From Nostoc sp. NMS2 (GTDB lineage: Bacteria > Cyanobacteriota > Cyanobacteriia > Cyanobacteriales > Nostocaceae), in the NCBI RefSeq assembly GCF_017115105.1, contig NZ_JABXKH010000135.1:116386-180385 (forward strand): 64,000 nt of DNA, read 5' to 3'. Numbering within the stretch: position 1 is the first letter of the stretch; every line of letters begins with the position of its first letter. The translations under genes were made by a program, and so were the position numbers. The notes below the pieces were generated by a model. That model searched no databases. It was not told where the DNA came from and saw only the letters and a list, made by a program, of their open reading frames with translations. This document shows positions 33,745 through 42,904 of this stretch, piece by piece.

Positions 33745-34476
33745 AGAGGCTTATCGTTTTAGTGACTATGATTTACAATCTTTTGCCAACAAAACAGCTA
33801 TTGCAAGTATTTGGATTAAGTCTCACCTTGACGCTAATACCATTCAGAAAATAGCAACTAGAGCTTTTAAGGCTTTAGAGAAAATGTCATTTGGCAAGGC
33901 TAAAAAAGTTAGGTTTAAACAGAAAGGTCAGTTCTCGTCACTAAAAGGCAAGACCAATAAACAAGGTATCAGATGGACTGGTAACAATGTTGAATGGTCA
34001 AAATTAAAATTACCTGGCATCATTGCCAGCGACCCTGTAATCTTGCACGGTTTAAACTAAAAGATTAAATATGTGCGTTTAGTGCGCCGTATTCTTAATC
34101 AAAAAACTTATTGGTTTGCACAGTTAATCTGTGAGGGTGAACCTTATCAAAACAGAAAAAATCATTATCGCAACGTGTTCATCATTGCTCAGTCTGTGGG
34201 TTAAAGATGCAACGTGATATTTTATCTGCTTACCTGAGTCGTTACGTCGATCCAAAAACAGAAACCTTGTCAATCAAGCTAGCTAAAAATGGCTGGCTGG
34301 GGATGGAGAAATCCCTACTGGACGGTTGGCAAGATGGGTCAAATCAACCTGCTAGAACGCTCAGTGGTTCAAAGTCACCTATTAGCAATAGTGGGTCAGA
34401 GCGGGTGTCCAGTAATCTAATAGCGCGTGAGGAGTCGGAACCTGTAGGGGTAAACGAAACTCGCGTAGTGAGTTAG
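33726..34476 (+). pseudogene. Remnant of an IS200/IS605-type tnpB
   Basis: In one frame from about 33726: TAFQKAREAYRFSDYDLQSF, then KALEKMSFGKAKKVRFKQKG, a TAA at about 34059, then KIKYVRLVRRILNQKTYWFA and QLICEGEPYQN. These are TnpB (RNA-guided nuclease) N-terminal and wedge-like sequences. After 34170 the RuvC-containing middle is missing, and MQRDILSAYLSRYVDPKTET and the serine-rich tail (34207-34476, ending EPVGVNETRVVS) resume. It is dead: a stop plus a large deletion. The right end after 34476 has a TGCATTTATGCA hairpin, possibly the remnant of the transposon end and its guide-RNA region. Confidence 0.75.
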
Positions 34477-34590
34477 AACAAGAACTGCATTTATGCATGG
34501 GGTATCTCAGAAAATCCGAAACACTACCAATACAGCGTAAGTCCTATGATTAGCACAAGCGCCACTTCTAAATATCTGGGAATGTGAGGA

Positions 34591-35211
34591 ATGTCAATTT
34601 TTGTTAAGCGCAAAACCCGCGATGGATTACGCCCCGCCAAAAGCGATGCCTACGGCGGGCTACGCCAACGCAAAACGCTAAATCAAAGTGCCGAACGTGA
34701 ATTCAAACGCCAATTTTTCGGTTTACTTCTGGTAATTGTAACGTGGAGCCTAGCTATGGGTTGGCTTCTAGCCTTGGCAACTAACGCCCACAGTGCTACT
34801 CCCCCCGTCGAAATTGGCACTGTTGACGTAGTGCCTGCACAGTACCAACTGGGGCAAGAACTGTATTTGGAAAACTGCTCCACCTGCCACATTGCCTTAC
34901 CACCAGCCGTTTTACCCACCCAAACGTGGAAAAATCTCCTGCAAGACTCGCAGCACTACGGCGCACAACTAAAGCCTTTAATCGATCCGCCACGTATTTT
35001 GGTGTGGAAATATCTTGCGACTTTCTCCCGTGTTCAGCGAGACGATGAAGAAACACCCTATCGCCTCAGTAACTCGCGTTATTTCAAAGCTTTGCATCCA
35101 GGAGTTAAGTTACCACGTCCCGTCCAGCTTGGCAGCTGTGTCAGCTGTCATCAAGGCGCTAGTGACTACAATTTTCGCCGCTTGTCAGCAGAGTGGGAGA
35201 AATCGAATTAA
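34591..35211 (+). CDS. Diheme cytochrome c-type membrane protein
   Basis: 206 residues. One membrane segment (about 51-68, LLLVIVTWSLAMGWLLALA) is followed by a periplasmic or lumenal domain with two heme c sites, CSTCH (about 96) and CVSCH (about 183). It resembles the cyanobacterial diheme cytochrome c family with an N-terminal anchor; the electron partner is unknown. Residues about 18-28 (SDAYGGLRQRK) are encoded by a genomic palindromic repeat. Start ATG 34591 has GAGGA very close upstream, so the true start may be a little further in. Single gene. Confidence 0.85.
   Translation: MSIFVKRKTRDGLRPAKSDAYGGLRQRKTLNQSAEREFKRQFFGLLLVIVTWSLAMGWLLALATNAHSATPPVEIGTVDVVPAQYQLGQELYLENCSTCHIALPPAVLPTQTWKNLLQDSQHYGAQLKPLIDPPRILVWKYLATFSRVQRDDEETPYRLSNSRYFKALHPGVKLPRPVQLGSCVSCHQGASDYNFRRLSAEWEKSN
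34643..34671 (+). repeat. Palindromic repeat inside the diheme cytochrome coding sequence
   Basis: A 29-bp copy beginning GCGATGCCTACGGCGGGC lies in frame near the N-terminus and encodes SDAYGGLRQR. It differs at two positions from the intergenic copy at 9861. The N-terminal cytoplasmic tail would tolerate it. Confidence 0.75.
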
Positions 35212-35315
35212 GGTGAGGGGGAGAGGAGGATGAGGGGGGAAAGATAAATTTTCTTCTTCATCTCCCCCTGCTCCCTCATCTCCCCCATCTCCCCCTGCTC
35301 CCTCATCTGGGGGCA
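35212..35315. repeat. GC-rich low-complexity tract after the cytochrome gene
   Basis: GGTGAGGGGGAGAGGAGGAT is followed by CTCCCTCATCTCCCCC-type repeats, partly inverse. The following 200 bp up to secA contain TTGGGTTGGGTT and AT-rich DNA but no box I can name. Confidence 0.55.
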
Positions 35316-35520
35316 AAATGATACTATGAAGAAAGAGTAAATATAAGATAAGAGTTAAAACCAATCATTTAGTAAACTGATTGGCTAGTTTTTCTCCTGT
35401 TTTTGAGGTAATTCTCATTTGATACCCATCCACAACCAAGACGGTTGGGTTGGGTTAAATGTTTATAATCAATGCCAAACCTTTAATTTCCATCCCCTTG
35501 ATTCAGTTCTATAATCTGCC

Positions 35521-38313
35521 ATGCTAAAACTTTTGTTGGGCGACCCCAACGCTCGTAAGCTTAAAAAATACCAACCTTCTGTTACTGAAATTAACCTTTT
35601 AGAGGAAGAAACTAAGGTCCTTTCCGATGAGGAGCTAAAAGGTAAAACCGTCGAATTTAAACAACGGCTCGCCAAGGGTGAAGCCCTGGATGACCTTTTG
35701 CCAGAAGCTTACGCCGTTGTTCGGGAAGCAGGACGGCGAGTGTTAGGCTTGCGGCACTTTGATGTCCAACTTCTTGGCGGTATCATTTTGCACGTAGGGC
35801 AAATTGCCGAAATGAAAACTGGTGAGGGTAAAACGCTCGTAGCAACCTTACCAAGTTATTTAAATGCCCTGACTGGTAAAGGTGTACATGTCATCACCGT
35901 GAACGATTATCTGGCTCGTCGGGATGCGGAATGGATGGGACAGGTGCATCGGTTCTTGGGGTTGAGTGTGGGGCTAATCCAGTCAAGTATGACTCCCAGT
36001 GAACGCCAGAAAAACTATGATTGCGATATCACTTATGTCACCAACAGCGAAGTCGGCTTTGACTACCTGCGGGATAACATGGCGACATCAATGGCAGATG
36101 TAGTACAACGCCCATTCAATTACTGCGTAATTGACGAGGTAGACTCGATTTTAATTGATGAGGCGCGGACACCTCTAATTATTTCCGGGCAGGTGGAAAG
36201 ACCTACGGAAAAGTATCTGCAAGCGGCTGAAATAGCATTCACGCTCAAAAAAGACGAGCATTATGATGTAGATGAAAAAGCTCGTAACGTGCTATTGACA
36301 GATGAAGGCTTTGCGGAAGCCGAAAATCTTTTGGGAGTCACAGATTTATTTGACCCAGAAGATCCTTGGGCGCACTTCGTTTTTAATGCAATTAAAGCTA
36401 AAGAACTTTTCCTCAAGGATGTAAATTACATCGTCCGCAATGGGGAAGTGGTAATTGTGGATGAATTTACCGGCCGGGTGCTACCTGGGCGGCGTTGGAG
36501 CGATGGACTACACCAGGCTATTGAAGCCAAAGAACACGAAGAGATTCAGCCAGAAACTCAAACTCTAGCGACAATTACTTATCAAAATATGTTCTTGCTG
36601 TATCCAAAACTTGGTGGAATGACCGGAACAGCAAAAACGGAAGAACCAGAATTTGAAAAAATTTACAAACTGGAAGTTGCGGTAATTCCTACTAACCGTG
36701 ACAGAAGACGCGAAGACTTGTCTGATATGGTTTTTAAGACAGAACCAGGCAAGTGGGGTGCGATCGCAAAGGAATGTGCTGAAATGCACCAACTCGGCAG
36801 ACCTGTATTAGTAGGAACCACTAGTGTAGAAAAATCCGAACTTCTCAGCCGATTGCTGAAGCAGCTAGAGATTCCCCACGAATTGCTCAATGCCAGACCG
36901 GAAAACGTTGAGCGGGAGGCGGAAATCGTCGCTCAAGCCGGACGGAAAGGTGCTGTTACCATTGCTACTAACATGGCAGGTAGAGGTACAGACATCATCT
37001 TGGGTGGTAACTCCGAATACATGGCACGTCTGAAGCTGCGGGAGTACTTCATGCCCCGAATCGTGATGCCAGAAGATGAAGACACCTTCGGCGTGCAAAG
37101 AGCAGCCGGATTACCCACAGGACACGGTGGTGGTCAAGGCTTTGTCCCTGGTAAAAAAGTTAAAACTTGGCGGGCTTCACCAGAAATTTTCCCTACCCAG
37201 TTAACGAAAGAAACAGAGAAACTACTCAAAGATGCAGTAGAAATTGCAGTGCGTGAGTATGGCGATCGCAGTTTACCAGAACTGGAAGCTGAAGACAAGG
37301 TGGCTGTAGCGGCCGAAAAAGCTCCCATCGACGACCCTGTGATTATGAAATTGCGGGAAGCTTACAACCGCATTAAGCAAGAATATGAACAATTTACTAC
37401 CCGCGAACATGATGAGGTAGTAGGAATCGGTGGGTTGCATGTAATTGGTACAGAACGCCACGAATCGCGGCGGATTGACAACCAGTTGCGCGGACGTGCA
37501 GGCAGACAAGGCGACCCTGGAACTACGAGATTCTTCCTCAGTTTAGAGGATAACCTACTGCGGATCTTTGGTGGCGATCGCGTTGCTGGGTTAATGAACG
37601 CCTTCCAAGTGGAAGAAGATATGCCCATCGAATCTGGGATGCTTACCCGCAGTTTGGAAGGCGCACAGAAAAAAGTCGAAACCTACTACTATGACATCCG
37701 TAAGCAGGTATTTGAGTATGACGAGGTGATGAATAATCAACGTCGTGCTATTTATGCCGAACGCCGGAGAGTGTTAGAAGGTCAAGACTTGAAAGAACAG
37801 GTAATCAAGTACGCTGAAAAAACGATGGATGACATCGTTGACTACTATATCAACATAGACTTACCCTCAGAAGAGTGGGAGTTGGAAAAGTTGGTTGAGA
37901 AAGTCAAAGAATTCGTCTATCTGCTAGCAGACTTGCAGCCAAATCAATTAGAGGATATGTCAGTCAGTGAGATTAAAGCCTTCCTCCATGAACAGGTGCG
38001 AATTGCTTACGACCTCAAAGAAGCGCAAATTGACCAAGTTCAACCCGGACTGATGCGCCAAGCTGAACGTTTCTTTATCTTGCAACGCATTGATACCCTG
38101 TGGCGGGAACACCTGCAACAAATGGATGCCTTGCGCGAATCGGTGGGATTGCGCGGTTACGGTCAAAAAGACCCCCTAATTGAGTATAAGAGCGAGGGTT
38201 ACGAACTCTTCTTGGATATGATGGTCAACATCCGCCGAGATGTGGTGTATTCGTTGTTTATGTTCCAGCCGCAGCCGCAGCAGATGATGCAAGCTTCATC
38301 TGAGATGGTGTAA
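35521..38313 (+). CDS. secA: Preprotein translocase ATPase SecA
   Basis: 930 residues, the normal cyanobacterial size. It drives protein export through SecYEG by ATP hydrolysis. Walker A MKTGEGKTLVATLP (about 98-111), Walker B VIDEVDSILIDEARTPL (about 203), motif VI ATNMAGRGTDI and the QLRGRAGRQGDPG motif are intact. The preprotein cross-linking and helical scaffold regions follow in order. The C-terminal zinc motif of E. coli SecA is absent; the protein ends in a glutamine- and proline-rich tail. An 11-bp hairpin terminator follows. ATG 35521 start. Confidence 0.97.
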   Translation: MLKLLLGDPNARKLKKYQPSVTEINLLEEETKVLSDEELKGKTVEFKQRLAKGEALDDLLPEAYAVVREAGRRVLGLRHFDVQLLGGIILHVGQIAEMKTGEGKTLVATLPSYLNALTGKGVHVITVNDYLARRDAEWMGQVHRFLGLSVGLIQSSMTPSERQKNYDCDITYVTNSEVGFDYLRDNMATSMADVVQRPFNYCVIDEVDSILIDEARTPLIISGQVERPTEKYLQAAEIAFTLKKDEHYDVDEKARNVLLTDEGFAEAENLLGVTDLFDPEDPWAHFVFNAIKAKELFLKDVNYIVRNGEVVIVDEFTGRVLPGRRWSDGLHQAIEAKEHEEIQPETQTLATITYQNMFLLYPKLGGMTGTAKTEEPEFEKIYKLEVAVIPTNRDRRREDLSDMVFKTEPGKWGAIAKECAEMHQLGRPVLVGTTSVEKSELLSRLLKQLEIPHELLNARPENVEREAEIVAQAGRKGAVTIATNMAGRGTDIILGGNSEYMARLKLREYFMPRIVMPEDEDTFGVQRAAGLPTGHGGGQGFVPGKKVKTWRASPEIFPTQLTKETEKLLKDAVEIAVREYGDRSLPELEAEDKVAVAAEKAPIDDPVIMKLREAYNRIKQEYEQFTTREHDEVVGIGGLHVIGTERHESRRIDNQLRGRAGRQGDPGTTRFFLSLEDNLLRIFGGDRVAGLMNAFQVEEDMPIESGMLTRSLEGAQKKVETYYYDIRKQVFEYDEVMNNQRRAIYAERRRVLEGQDLKEQVIKYAEKTMDDIVDYYINIDLPSEEWELEKLVEKVKEFVYLLADLQPNQLEDMSVSEIKAFLHEQVRIAYDLKEAQIDQVQPGLMRQAERFFILQRIDTLWREHLQQMDALRESVGLRGYGQKDPLIEYKSEGYELFLDMMVNIRRDVVYSLFMFQPQPQQMMQASSEMV

Positions 38314-38333
38314 GTAGGGAATATCTCACGCAG

Positions 38334-38368
38334 AGACGCTAAGACACAACAATTTCTTAGCGTCTTTG
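38334..38368 (+). terminator. Rho-independent-type terminator after secA
   Basis: AGACGCTAAGA (38334-38344) and TCTTAGCGTCT (38355-38365) pair perfectly over 11 bp with a 10-base loop, followed by TTGTATATTT. It is 21 bp after the secA stop. Confidence 0.7.
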
Positions 38369-38455
38369 TATATTTGTGCATTGCTCAAAAATACTGTGTT
38401 TTCAGGGTTCGTTGAAATGGGTAAGCTGATACTACCAAATCTTCAGGGTAAGCAA

Positions 38456-38875
38456 ATGGGGCAAGTAATAGTTACCCTCACTGTCACGAATCGAATTGAT
38501 CGAGTTTTAGCTCAACGAGGCTTTATTTCTTCGGGGGAAGTTCGCTCTTATACTCTGGATAATGTTTTAGTTGATACGGGTGCAACTTTGCTGTGCTTAC
38601 CTGCTAGCATTATTAGTCAACTAGGTTTAGTTCAAGGTGGAGAAGCCCAGGTAGAGACTGCGGCTGGAGTGCAGCAGGGGCGGATTTTCCGAGATGTGGA
38701 ACTCTCTATTGGAGAACGTCAAGGAACCTTTGATTGTCTGGAACTCACAGAAGTATCTTATGCCCTTTTGGGTGTAACGCCAATGGAAGTTTTAGGGTTA
38801 GAACCAGACCTGAAAAATCGGAAGTTGCGAGTTTTACCGATGAATTCTGAGCAAACTTATCTGAGTGTATTGTAA
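38456..38875 (+). CDS. Retropepsin-like (clan AA) aspartic protease
   Basis: About 139 residues from ATG 38456 (MGQVIVTLTVTN), the start that fits family members beginning MGxVxV; an ATG at 38417 would add 13 residues. The catalytic VDTGATLLCLP is intact, followed by the ALLGVTPMEVLGL flap region. These are small soluble, dimeric proteases common in cyanobacteria, often next to antitoxin-like genes; here a UPF0175 gene follows 8 bp later. The substrate is unknown. Confidence 0.85.
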   Translation: MGQVIVTLTVTNRIDRVLAQRGFISSGEVRSYTLDNVLVDTGATLLCLPASIISQLGLVQGGEAQVETAAGVQQGRIFRDVELSIGERQGTFDCLELTEVSYALLGVTPMEVLGLEPDLKNRKLRVLPMNSEQTYLSVL

Positions 38876-38883
38876 GCAGTGGT

Positions 38884-39174
38884 ATGTTTTATGCTATTAG
38901 TAAAACGCTGTTTTTGGATACGAGTCAATTTGTGAGTTCAATCAACCTGCAATTATCTCCAGATTCCATAAGTCAAGGTGAGCAGGCTATTCGTCAGGAA
39001 ATTGCCTTGCAGTTATACGACCAAAATATTTTTACTTTTGGTCAAGCACGCCGCTTGGCTAATCTATCTGTATGGAAATTTCAGCAACTTCTAGCGCAAC
39101 AAAAAATTCCCCGCCATTATACTGAAATGGATTTAGCAGATGATATTGAGTCAATTAAAACAGGTTCTTGGTAG
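38884..39174 (+). CDS. UPF0175 family protein (antitoxin-like)
   Basis: 96 residues starting ATG 38884. LQLYDQNIFTFGQARRLANL and SVWKFQQLLAQQKIPRHYTE form the UPF0175 helix-turn-helix pattern, and the end D-x-A-x-D-I-E is typical. It is thought to be an antitoxin or transcriptional regulator; no toxin gene of the usual type (PIN-like DUF3368) follows, so its partner may be the upstream retropepsin gene or may be missing. It is 8 bp behind that gene, so the two form an operon. Confidence 0.82.
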   Translation: MFYAISKTLFLDTSQFVSSINLQLSPDSISQGEQAIRQEIALQLYDQNIFTFGQARRLANLSVWKFQQLLAQQKIPRHYTEMDLADDIESIKTGSW

Positions 39175-39455
39175 TTGTGACAGTTATTTGTAACGCTACG
39201 CCTTTGATTAACTTCGCTACTATCAATCGTCTTGATATTTTACAGGCAGTATTTGAGACAAGAGAATGAGTTGAGTAGTCTTTAATAGAACGCGATCGCT
39301 TATAATTGGCGTAGTTTTGAGATTGTCTGTGGTGCGATCGCTCGTCTTTTGCGATCGTTGAATAGTTTGAAGACAAGTCTTGTGAAGCAATCTCATCTCA
39401 CAGAACGTTTATATAGGGTCGTGCTATGCTATTGGGGTGTCTAATAAAGAAAGTC

Positions 39456-39665
39456 ATGACTGCTCCAGTGGAAGAATTATTAAGCACCTTTGAGCGTCTG
39501 CCAGAGTCAGAGAGACTAGAAATAGCTCTGGAGATTTTGAAAAGGGTCAGACATTTAGACTTTCCATCTTTGTTAAACGAAGATTTGATTTGGAATGCTG
39601 AAGAACTTTTTTTGGAGTTAGATCGGCAAGAAACTCTCAATGAAAAAGCTCTTATTTATCTCTAG
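39456..39665 (+). CDS. Orphan antitoxin-like protein
   Basis: 69 residues from ATG 39456 (MTAPVEELLSTFERLPESER), the start that matches this kind of small protein; an upstream ATG at 39426 is in frame but less likely. It resembles VapB/DUF2281-type or addiction module component antitoxins with the helical LPESERLEIALEILKR. No toxin gene follows: the next 80 bp are non-coding and the next gene is convergent. Probably a leftover antitoxin. Confidence 0.6.
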   Translation: MTAPVEELLSTFERLPESERLEIALEILKRVRHLDFPSLLNEDLIWNAEELFLELDRQETLNEKALIYL

Positions 39666-39745
39666 CCAGAATATTGCTGTTTTTGGTGGTTATCGACTAA
39701 CTATTTAACCACTATTTTTGTAATCAAGATTCCATGCGGAATTGA

Positions 39746-40189
39746 TTATTTAGCAGAACAGTAGCTATTAATTTCCTTGACTATTGAACTTTCTTCTGTA
39801 CTACTTTGTTTCAAAGATACCAAAAAACCCTTTGCTGCTGGTATATTCTTTTTATCTATAGCTCCTGCTGCATTATTCAATTCCTTGCTAATGTTCTGAT
39901 AGAGTGTAATAAAGCGTCCTTGAAAACCTTGCAACTTTTCATCTTTAATTTCGAGGGTTTTCATCTCTTGGGCAAGTGGATCTATCTTACCAGCAAGTTC
40001 AGTTAAAGCTTTAGAACCTTTTGCTGGATTGGGATTTTTACCAAATTCCTGACCTAGAGTAGATGCCTGATTAGCAACCTTTATGACTTTGTTACATTGA
40101 GCAACTTTACTTTCTCCACAACCTGCAAATAATAATGCGATCGCAGTTGTTGCTGCAAGCATAAAACTTTGTTTAAATACGCTTTGCAT
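39746..40189 (-). CDS. Putative lipoprotein
   Basis: 147 residues. The N-terminus is a lipoprotein signal (AATTAIALLFAGCGES, lipobox L-F-A-G-C with C at about residue 24). The mature part is helical, with VIKVANQASTLGQEFGKNPN and two cysteines (CNKV, SYCSAK) that could form a disulfide. I do not recognise a named family. It would be anchored to the plasma or outer membrane. The downstream region towards the orphan antitoxin has no clear terminator. Confidence 0.75.
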   Translation of the reverse strand: MQSVFKQSFMLAATTAIALLFAGCGESKVAQCNKVIKVANQASTLGQEFGKNPNPAKGSKALTELAGKIDPLAQEMKTLEIKDEKLQGFQGRFITLYQNISKELNNAAGAIDKKNIPAAKGFLVSLKQSSTEESSIVKEINSYCSAK

Positions 40190-40559
40190 AGATTTTACTA
40201 TCTCCGACTATGTTTTGCGAAACTTGGGCAAAGGAAATTTATTCTCAGCAAACTCTATTTCTGCTTCTAACTTTTATATCCCTGCTACTTTATACTTCAT
40301 TCTTTCGCAAATGTGTATGTAATTTCACTTAAATAAATATCCAATTGTACAGTTTTGGCTCTTTCGTTAACTGAAGCAATGTTTTGCCAACAGTGTCTAC
40401 AAAGCTTTTAGGCGTTAATTTTCTTGCTTTTTGCTGTTGCAGTGACTTGGCGATTAACAAACGAGCTACTACACCCTTCAGTAAAATCTTTACAGAATAA
40501 GACTTTTAAGCTTAACCCGGTTTTCTGTTCCAATTGTACTAACACCTTGGCTCTTACAA
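40190..40559. other. 370-bp intergenic region, nothing recognised
   Basis: AT-rich DNA between two minus-strand genes. I see no ORF, repeat or strong hairpin. It must contain the promoter of the lipoprotein gene. Confidence 0.5.
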
Positions 40560-42773
40560 CTATGAGTCCTTTTTTCTCATAAGGTAGGCTCGTTTTGCTG
40601 CAATGGGACTACCAGAAGATTGTGGTTTAGAATCTTCTTCGTAATCTAATGAGCCTATATAAAGGAAATTTCGGAATAAATCTTCTCTTATCGCACTCTG
40701 TGTAAACTGATGCTTTGGGATATACATTGCTACTGGATCAAGCCCATACATTGTTATTCCCTCGTCCATTGTAAAGACATTTAATACTAACCACTTTTTA
40801 CAGATTTTTTCTAAAAATAATACGTATTTATCCCAATCTGCTTTTGGCAACTCATGAAAACACATCCAATCAATAACGAGGTCAAATTCAGATAATAGCC
40901 CTTGTATTGAGTCATCCAAAATATCACACTGTTTGAACTCAATATTACACCTTAGCTGAACATCATTTTTTTTGACAGGAAAACCAGTAAGATTTGGATA
41001 AGTTTCCCCAAGTTTTATGCTTTGTAGCAATTTATTTGCATCTTCAATGGCATTAGAAGCAATATCAATACCTAGTACATTGACATCGGGTCGATTCAAA
41101 CGCTCTTCATTGAGGAGCATGGTTAGCGTACCATATCCACGTCCACAGCCTATATCAAGTATATTTTTAATTTCACTCCAGTTGCATCCATCCATTTCTT
41201 TGGATACGAATTTAGACTGATAATCTAATGGCAATTCTTCCCAATCAGTACATGGTTTTTTATACTCATTTTCAAAACTCTCCTGGAAGAGTTCAGGTTT
41301 GAAAAGAGTTATCAAAGAATCTGCTTCAAACTCCAAATATCGTAAGGTTTTTCGCAGAGGATCTAACTGCTTACCTGCCAAAAAGCGTAGAGAGATAGAC
41401 TCAGTAAATGGGGTAAGTAATCCACTAATACCAAACATCCAATTCTGATCAGAGCCAATTTTGAACATGGCAAGTTCTGGCATTATGTCTAACTCACTAT
41501 TGAATAAAAAATCTAACTTATCAAAGTCAGTATCTCTGAGAGTGTAATATAATGAATCCTCACTATTTGAATGTAATTCTTGAATAAATCTTTCGAGCAA
41601 AAACTTTCTCCCACCTGGGTTAATCGAATTGTCAAACTGTTCTTTAGTACCGATAGGATAGAACTCAAAATTATCAATATCAATTATTTGCTTTCCAGCA
41701 TTGTAAGGAGCATAACTCAAACCTGAACCACCAGGGTAACTAAATCTTAGCTTGGCCGTTTGAGCAAACATATTCTCCATTTTGTAGTGACTAAAATCCT
41801 TATATTTTAGAGGATCTTTATATATATATAAATTTGCATTCATCCGCAAATCATTAATAGTTTCTACAGATGGAAGCTTCTTTTTATCTATACCTTTATA
41901 ATCATTAGCTTTAACTAAAATACAACGTCGTATCCTTAACTTATCTTTTCTACTTAAATCTTTCATGCTTGGGAAATATTCATGAGAACCTTTCCAGGTG
42001 TGGCTGATATATTCAGGAGAGGTATGATCTGAAAATGCCATCTGCGGCCAGTTGTAAAACTGTTCTGGCAACATAGCTGTTACCAAAAATAAAGTTATGT
42101 TTTCATCTGGGTACATATCGAGCAGTTTCTTACAAAATGTTGTGACTGCTTCTGTGTAGGCTTTTGGCGAAGTAGTTATCTCAACTGTTTGGTTGTTAGG
42201 TTGTCCTTCTTTGGTACATATCTGAACAAAATTTGTCCAAGAATAAGCTATAGATGGGTGGATATATAAATCTAGTTTTTTGGCAGAGTCTATCCATGCT
42301 TGTTTGTGCTGCCTGAAAGCTTGATTGATTTGTGAAGTGAGTTTATTTTGATCTCCGCTTTCAAAGCTTGTAAACAGATCGTCAGGCACTAAAGAGTCTA
42401 AACTAATCAATTCACTAGCTGTTTTTTCTAAGGAATTTATAGCAGTATCAGCACGATGACTTAAGCTAGAAATCTGTTTAGCAGTATTTGTTAAGTTTTC
42501 TGTGCCTATGTTAAGTTGATTGCTTAAATCTTTAGCTGTTTCAAGAAGAGCATCTGTTGTCTCTTTAGTCTTTTCAAGAAAATTAATCTTTGATGCTGTG
42601 TAGGCAACCAATGTGGTCAGTAAAATACTGACTCCTTGATCCATGATTGCATTAATCTTTTCTGTTGCATTCTTACCTTTAGACATTGACACACTAACAG
42701 TAATTATCAATGTGATTAAAGCCCAAAAAGGACTCCAGTCCCGCCGTTTTTTTGCTCGCTTCATCTCTGTCAA
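40560..42773 (-). CDS. Membrane-anchored protein with a class I SAM methyltransferase domain
   Basis: 737 residues. Two membrane segments (about 13-30 and 47-64) are followed by a coiled coil (about 65-125), a large central region of 380 residues that I cannot assign, and a C-terminal class I SAM-dependent methyltransferase with ILDIGCGRGYGTLTM (motif I, about 538-552), NVLGIDIAS and DLVIDWMCFHELPKADWDKY. The central part contains LYIHPSIAYSW and a PLD/DUF-like pattern without clear catalytic motifs. The coding region is AT-rich compared with its neighbours, which suggests acquisition. The target is unknown. Confidence 0.75.
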   Translation of the reverse strand: MTEMKRAKKRRDWSPFWALITLIITVSVSMSKGKNATEKINAIMDQGVSILLTTLVAYTASKINFLEKTKETTDALLETAKDLSNQLNIGTENLTNTAKQISSLSHRADTAINSLEKTASELISLDSLVPDDLFTSFESGDQNKLTSQINQAFRQHKQAWIDSAKKLDLYIHPSIAYSWTNFVQICTKEGQPNNQTVEITTSPKAYTEAVTTFCKKLLDMYPDENITLFLVTAMLPEQFYNWPQMAFSDHTSPEYISHTWKGSHEYFPSMKDLSRKDKLRIRRCILVKANDYKGIDKKKLPSVETINDLRMNANLYIYKDPLKYKDFSHYKMENMFAQTAKLRFSYPGGSGLSYAPYNAGKQIIDIDNFEFYPIGTKEQFDNSINPGGRKFLLERFIQELHSNSEDSLYYTLRDTDFDKLDFLFNSELDIMPELAMFKIGSDQNWMFGISGLLTPFTESISLRFLAGKQLDPLRKTLRYLEFEADSLITLFKPELFQESFENEYKKPCTDWEELPLDYQSKFVSKEMDGCNWSEIKNILDIGCGRGYGTLTMLLNEERLNRPDVNVLGIDIASNAIEDANKLLQSIKLGETYPNLTGFPVKKNDVQLRCNIEFKQCDILDDSIQGLLSEFDLVIDWMCFHELPKADWDKYVLFLEKICKKWLVLNVFTMDEGITMYGLDPVAMYIPKHQFTQSAIREDLFRNFLYIGSLDYEEDSKPQSSGSPIAAKRAYLMRKKDS

Positions 42774-42904
42774 TCTCTTAAATTATTTTGAGTTTAGAGG
42801 AAAAAATCACTTTTAAGGACTAATTCAACTGTGTAAACAACTTCAATAACATAGTGGTCAAGCTTAGGAACAATCCGTACTTTGTCTATAGGTTTGTCTA
42901 GAAA

